In this document: piece by piece, positions 62,401 through 64,000 of the stretch
Layout: every line of letters starts with the position of its first letter
Numbering within the stretch: position 1 is the first letter of the stretch
Assembly: GCA_017550445.1 (NCBI GenBank)
Contig: JAFZOV010000042.1
Location: 21,304 to 85,303 of the forward strand
DNA length: 64,000 nucleotides
Source: Fibrobacter sp.
GTDB lineage: Bacteria > Fibrobacterota > Fibrobacteria > Fibrobacterales > Fibrobacteraceae
Reading direction: 5' to 3'
Made by a program: the position numbers and the translations under genes
Notes under the pieces: generated by a model
Seen by the model: the letters and a program-made list of their open reading frames with translations, nothing else
Database searches by the model: none
Told to the model about the DNA's origin: nothing

Positions 62401-63729
62401 AGGAATAGAATCAAGTCCATTCCTCGAGAAATATTCGAAACCAAAAGCCTGCCTAAAATAAACATCCCAGGAATCGATATGCTTATACGACACACCTTGG
62501 TACCAACCGCAGGTATCACTATGGAAAGGCCCCATCTTGATCGTATCGCCTTCCACAAACATCGTCGGCGTCGTATTGTCCCACGGACTCATCAGCCGAA
62601 CCACTTTCGGTTCAAGGGGGCTAAACGAAAGGTCCAAGGTTCCGGCGTTATTGGTAAACAGCCACGTCTCGTAAACACCCGTCGGGAAAAGCACCGATGC
62701 CAGCGGACGGGAGGTTTCCCTAAAATAGGTCACCTGCGGCCATTCATTTTGACGTCGGTAAATGTTGAACTGCGCCATGGAAGAACTCCAATTTGCAGAC
62801 TTGACGGTCGCCGGCTCAAATTCGTAACGGTACCAGTAAGGATATACATCTTTTTCTGTCGCTACAGGATTATTGATAATATTGTTGCCCACCGTAATGT
62901 AGACGGCGCTATCCTTGTATGTGGAATTTGTACGCCACGGATGGTAAATATGCAGCACATGGGTCGAATCAAAACATTCTCCCAATGAACCGATTTTGGA
63001 ATCTATCGAAAGTTCCGACACCGTACCGTCCACGAAGACCGTATCCATCATATCGAGGTAGGTAGCGAATTCCACCACACCCGAGGCCGGATAGCTCATG
63101 TAAGGCGTATTCAATCGAATGAAGTGCGCAGACTTCACAGGATTCCGCGTAATCATCGCCGGCGAAATCGCTCCATAGAACCAACCACACTTCGTCTTGT
63201 CGTCCTGTGCAAAACGCATCATCACAGAATCATTGCCAAAAATCATCTGCGGCAAAGCCTTGTTTCCCCAGGGACTCTTGAACCACACCATCTTGGAACC
63301 AGGAGCCACAAAGGACTTCGTGTAACTCTTGTCGGATGGGTCCGTATAAAGCCAGACTTCAAGATCGGTTCCAAATAGTTCGCCCATCTTGAACTCGCCT
63401 GCCGCCTTCCACTGCTCGCCGTTATTGTTGTTGTAATTCTGGTCGGACGTATTTGGGTAAATGCTTACCGTAAAGGATTCCCAATCCTGAAAATCCGAAA
63501 CATTCTTGTTCCAGGTATAGCTGAACCAGCCATCGCCTTCATTGGTCATAATGGTCGGTGAGGTTGCTCCGAACATCGCATTGTACGATCCACCAGCTCC
63601 ACCCAAAATATGCAGGAAATAGCCGTCTTTAGACGAATCGTTGCGCCATGGCGATTGAATATGTACAGTAAGCGTCGCATTCGCGACTGCAACCCAAACC
63701 AACCAAATAAAAACCAAAAACTTGTGCAT
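59455..63729 (-). CDS. Fibro-slime domain surface protein
   Basis: 1424 aa, secreted (signal peptide 1-18, VANAT). Residues about 21-470 are four modules in alternating order, each starting with a SPW-type motif (HIQSPWRN 24, WFKSPWGN 149, HIYHPWRT 260, RLMSPWDN 378). The fibro-slime (TIGR02148/PA14-like) domain is about 484-750: YFEFRGDDDVWVYINNRLV, VDIGGCHSP, and HIFFSERNATGSNFKMRT. Several beta-sandwich modules follow, and the end resembles FlgD/T9SS-type sequence (FFEWNARSERGRVVGTGAY). Fibro-slime proteins of F. succinogenes have been linked to cellulose adhesion. Ribosome site AAGGAG. Convergent with the RavA-like gene, with 22 nt between. Confidence 0.9.
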   Translation of the reverse strand: MHKFLVFIWLVWVAVANATLTVHIQSPWRNDSSKDGYFLHILGGAGGSYNAMFGATSPTIMTNEGDGWFSYTWNKNVSDFQDWESFTVSIYPNTSDQNYNNNNGEQWKAAGEFKMGELFGTDLEVWLYTDPSDKSYTKSFVAPGSKMVWFKSPWGNKALPQMIFGNDSVMMRFAQDDKTKCGWFYGAISPAMITRNPVKSAHFIRLNTPYMSYPASGVVEFATYLDMMDTVFVDGTVSELSIDSKIGSLGECFDSTHVLHIYHPWRTNSTYKDSAVYITVGNNIINNPVATEKDVYPYWYRYEFEPATVKSANWSSSMAQFNIYRRQNEWPQVTYFRETSRPLASVLFPTGVYETWLFTNNAGTLDLSFSPLEPKVVRLMSPWDNTTPTMFVEGDTIKMGPFHSDTCGWYQGVSYKHIDSWDVYFRQAFGFEYFSRNGLDSIPGEMINLDSIFAETDTAWITSIPFRISSVYPKVLGVCPSMKISALVLDWAGEGVKKEGSDPYNRVTDFSQDVDFGGIYDGNEYTTVTVLDSTGTLVEYKSCQNLVTGMVQDTLVNGVPARVDSLVYPWSKCSAAHEIEKWFVPQVVATDANGKEYTNAVCRDIDLTLDEEGFWLADISESHEDGGFFPIDDLEYLDSAKTVKNPKFDWDDQLTAGGKKHNYSFSMKVSAQFKYVKGQYFEFRGDDDVWVYINNRLVVDIGGCHSPIEGAVDLDTLGLTEGVEYPFHIFFSERNATGSNFKMRTSINLQTQRTYFSKMKENVDGSVEYEFHQLLVDKAISCDVSSVQSARDQLAQSIFILKGGNLPADGVTLGTGLQYGGIFISENMAGISIDTSAFVNSRQLSPGKYALYCMLASDPSQYQVITFTVPEYPLPDIAFVDVFHVTDSAYFDPAGYTLRGDLMGTNGGKNDTLLAHVTYPDTVPIKIALLFGTTPCGEMVAGANVNCVQELNLNTKFPLSFLDKDNQRVTTISTDSTGYVSFYVVGDSAMVDAFFTIESNGVNNVLVWKDIHFKEPPVPFALRAKMYDVNGDGIPDSLVVPFSKPFDDVVPDTISWSFGGTEFHSTAGQENIWPLVVLDSVITLYNPDGLRKDVFTGLSDQIYSGSLLYHYTYIDEDSGEEVKLSMNTSIEDKVAPIVLSAVIEPLSDDLSVVTINLSEGTGDNTIDGKTAFVFYRDSASFMDSLYIAKFDMNTKGNVFRLYFQRTAQTTLPEVGDYVRLLPGELKDRSGNAAHVNNPKVRIVGEQRTEIKAPGVVTISRNLEAWPYKDPIVPRVVPSNKSLQDIIDSVGMPGLLLSYNIGELATTMLMDLPSGANKDSALALIRIKWEGYYFSHLGNFVNKASGTIACNDKTVFYNASNPEQSNCYDNPGNLFFEWNARSERGRVVGTGAYITKMKVKITKDREKAGSSDDTYTIGIRRGRKL

Positions 63730-63863
63730 TTAACACAACTCCTTTCATCACAAACAGCTCCAGTCTATAAAATATATTCTTTATTCCAAATTGGACTAAA
63801 AAGAAGCATTTTGACGGAAAAACGTTGTGTGTAGCACAATAAAATGCAGCAATATTCGGGGCA

Positions 63864-63901
63864 TAAAAAAAGCCCCGCTCGCCGTTTACGGCAAGCGGGG
63901 C
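63864..63901 (-). terminator. Rho-independent terminator after 5S rRNA
   Basis: On the minus strand, GCCCCGCTTGCCG-TAAA-CGGCGAGCGGGGC is followed by TTTTTTT, directly downstream of the 5S rRNA. Confidence 0.95.
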
Positions 63902-63904
63902 GTG

Positions 63905-64000
63905 AATCCAGCGGCGACCTACTCTCCCGGGCCCGTGGGCCAGGTACCATCGGCGATGAGGGGCTTGACTTCCGTGTTCGGAAAGGGAACGGGTATGACC
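63905..64000 (-). rRNA. rrf: 5S ribosomal RNA, 3' part; 5' end beyond window
   Basis: The minus strand reads GTCATACCCGTTCCC, TTTCCGAACACGGAAGT, GCCGATGGTACC and GGGAGAGTAGGTCGCC, the conserved core of 5S rRNA with the loop B-C and loop D-E regions. About 95 nt are visible of an expected 115-120. The 3' boundary is approximate. An rRNA operon must continue to the right, transcribed leftward, ending in the terminator at 63864-63901. Confidence 0.95.

Noticed and set aside
1..64000. tRNA genes, IS elements and prophage
   Set aside because: I found no T-loop-like sequence in a tRNA context, no transposase or integrase, and no phage genes. A tRNA search program would be needed to exclude tRNA formally.

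Overview
This 64 kb window comes from the genus Fibrobacter or a close relative (phylum Fibrobacterota). The diagnostic families are a fibro-slime protein (59455-63729), two proteins of the Fibrobacter major paralogous domain type TIGR02145 (43192-44133 and 53746-54390), a TIGR02147 regulator (2663-3526), many Ser/Asp/Pro-linker lipoproteins, and repeated C-terminal domains of type IX secretion (T9SS) type. lpxA and lpxK show an LPS-bearing outer membrane. I see no insertion sequence, prophage, CRISPR array or tRNA. The 3' part of a 5S rRNA lies at the right edge, so an rRNA operon continues beyond the window.

Layout. 1-4502: a possibly truncated hypothetical gene, then a three-gene operon with 1-nt overlaps (TIGR02147 regulator, carbohydrate-binding-like lipoprotein, TrmB-type methyltransferase), then a BatD-like membrane protein. 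4592-22313 is a plant-polysaccharide locus: GH5 and GH8 cellulases, a secreted carbohydrate-binding-like protein, a six-gene operon (18569 down to 9025) with three paralogous outer-membrane barrels, two lipoprotein or secreted accessory proteins and a GH18-like protein without its catalytic Glu, a GH5 lipoprotein, and a large GH5 endoglucanase. 22500-29122: lpxA, a GT2 glycosyltransferase, and an operon of ECF sigma factor, PorZ-like propeller protein, small lipoprotein and CCA-adding-type enzyme. 29170-37676: DsbD, glycogen synthase, an alpha/beta-hydrolase lipoprotein, folE, an InlB-repeat surface protein and a nitroreductase. 37697-44133: two tandem Cys/Trp-repeat lipoproteins, argA, nuoA and a TIGR02145 lipoprotein. 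44209-47442: zapA, a coiled-coil protein and uvrC, followed by a probable structured small RNA (47610-47772). 47796-63729: YhhN-like protein, GH30 hydrolase, AlkD-like protein, BASS transporter, trkH, TIGR02145 protein, trkA, a hypothetical, aroC, lpxK, a degenerate RavA-like ATPase and the fibro-slime protein.

How the parts fit. Secreted GH5, GH30 and related proteins carry T9SS-type C-terminal domains. The PorZ-like protein next to a sigma factor may help attach or regulate such cargo. Other cellulases (GH8, GH5) are lipoproteins. The three-barrel operon is the best candidate for an undescribed outer-membrane assembly for binding or importing plant polysaccharide. CRP-like palindromes lie upstream of two cellulase genes.

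Genome-level patterns. Many single genes have a TATNTT-like box only 6-7 nt before ATG, suggesting leaderless mRNAs, while operon genes have clear Shine-Dalgarno sites. A palindromic repeat occurs twice inside coding sequence, in frame, and once between genes. Long snap-back repeats sit between several genes and even supply stop codons.
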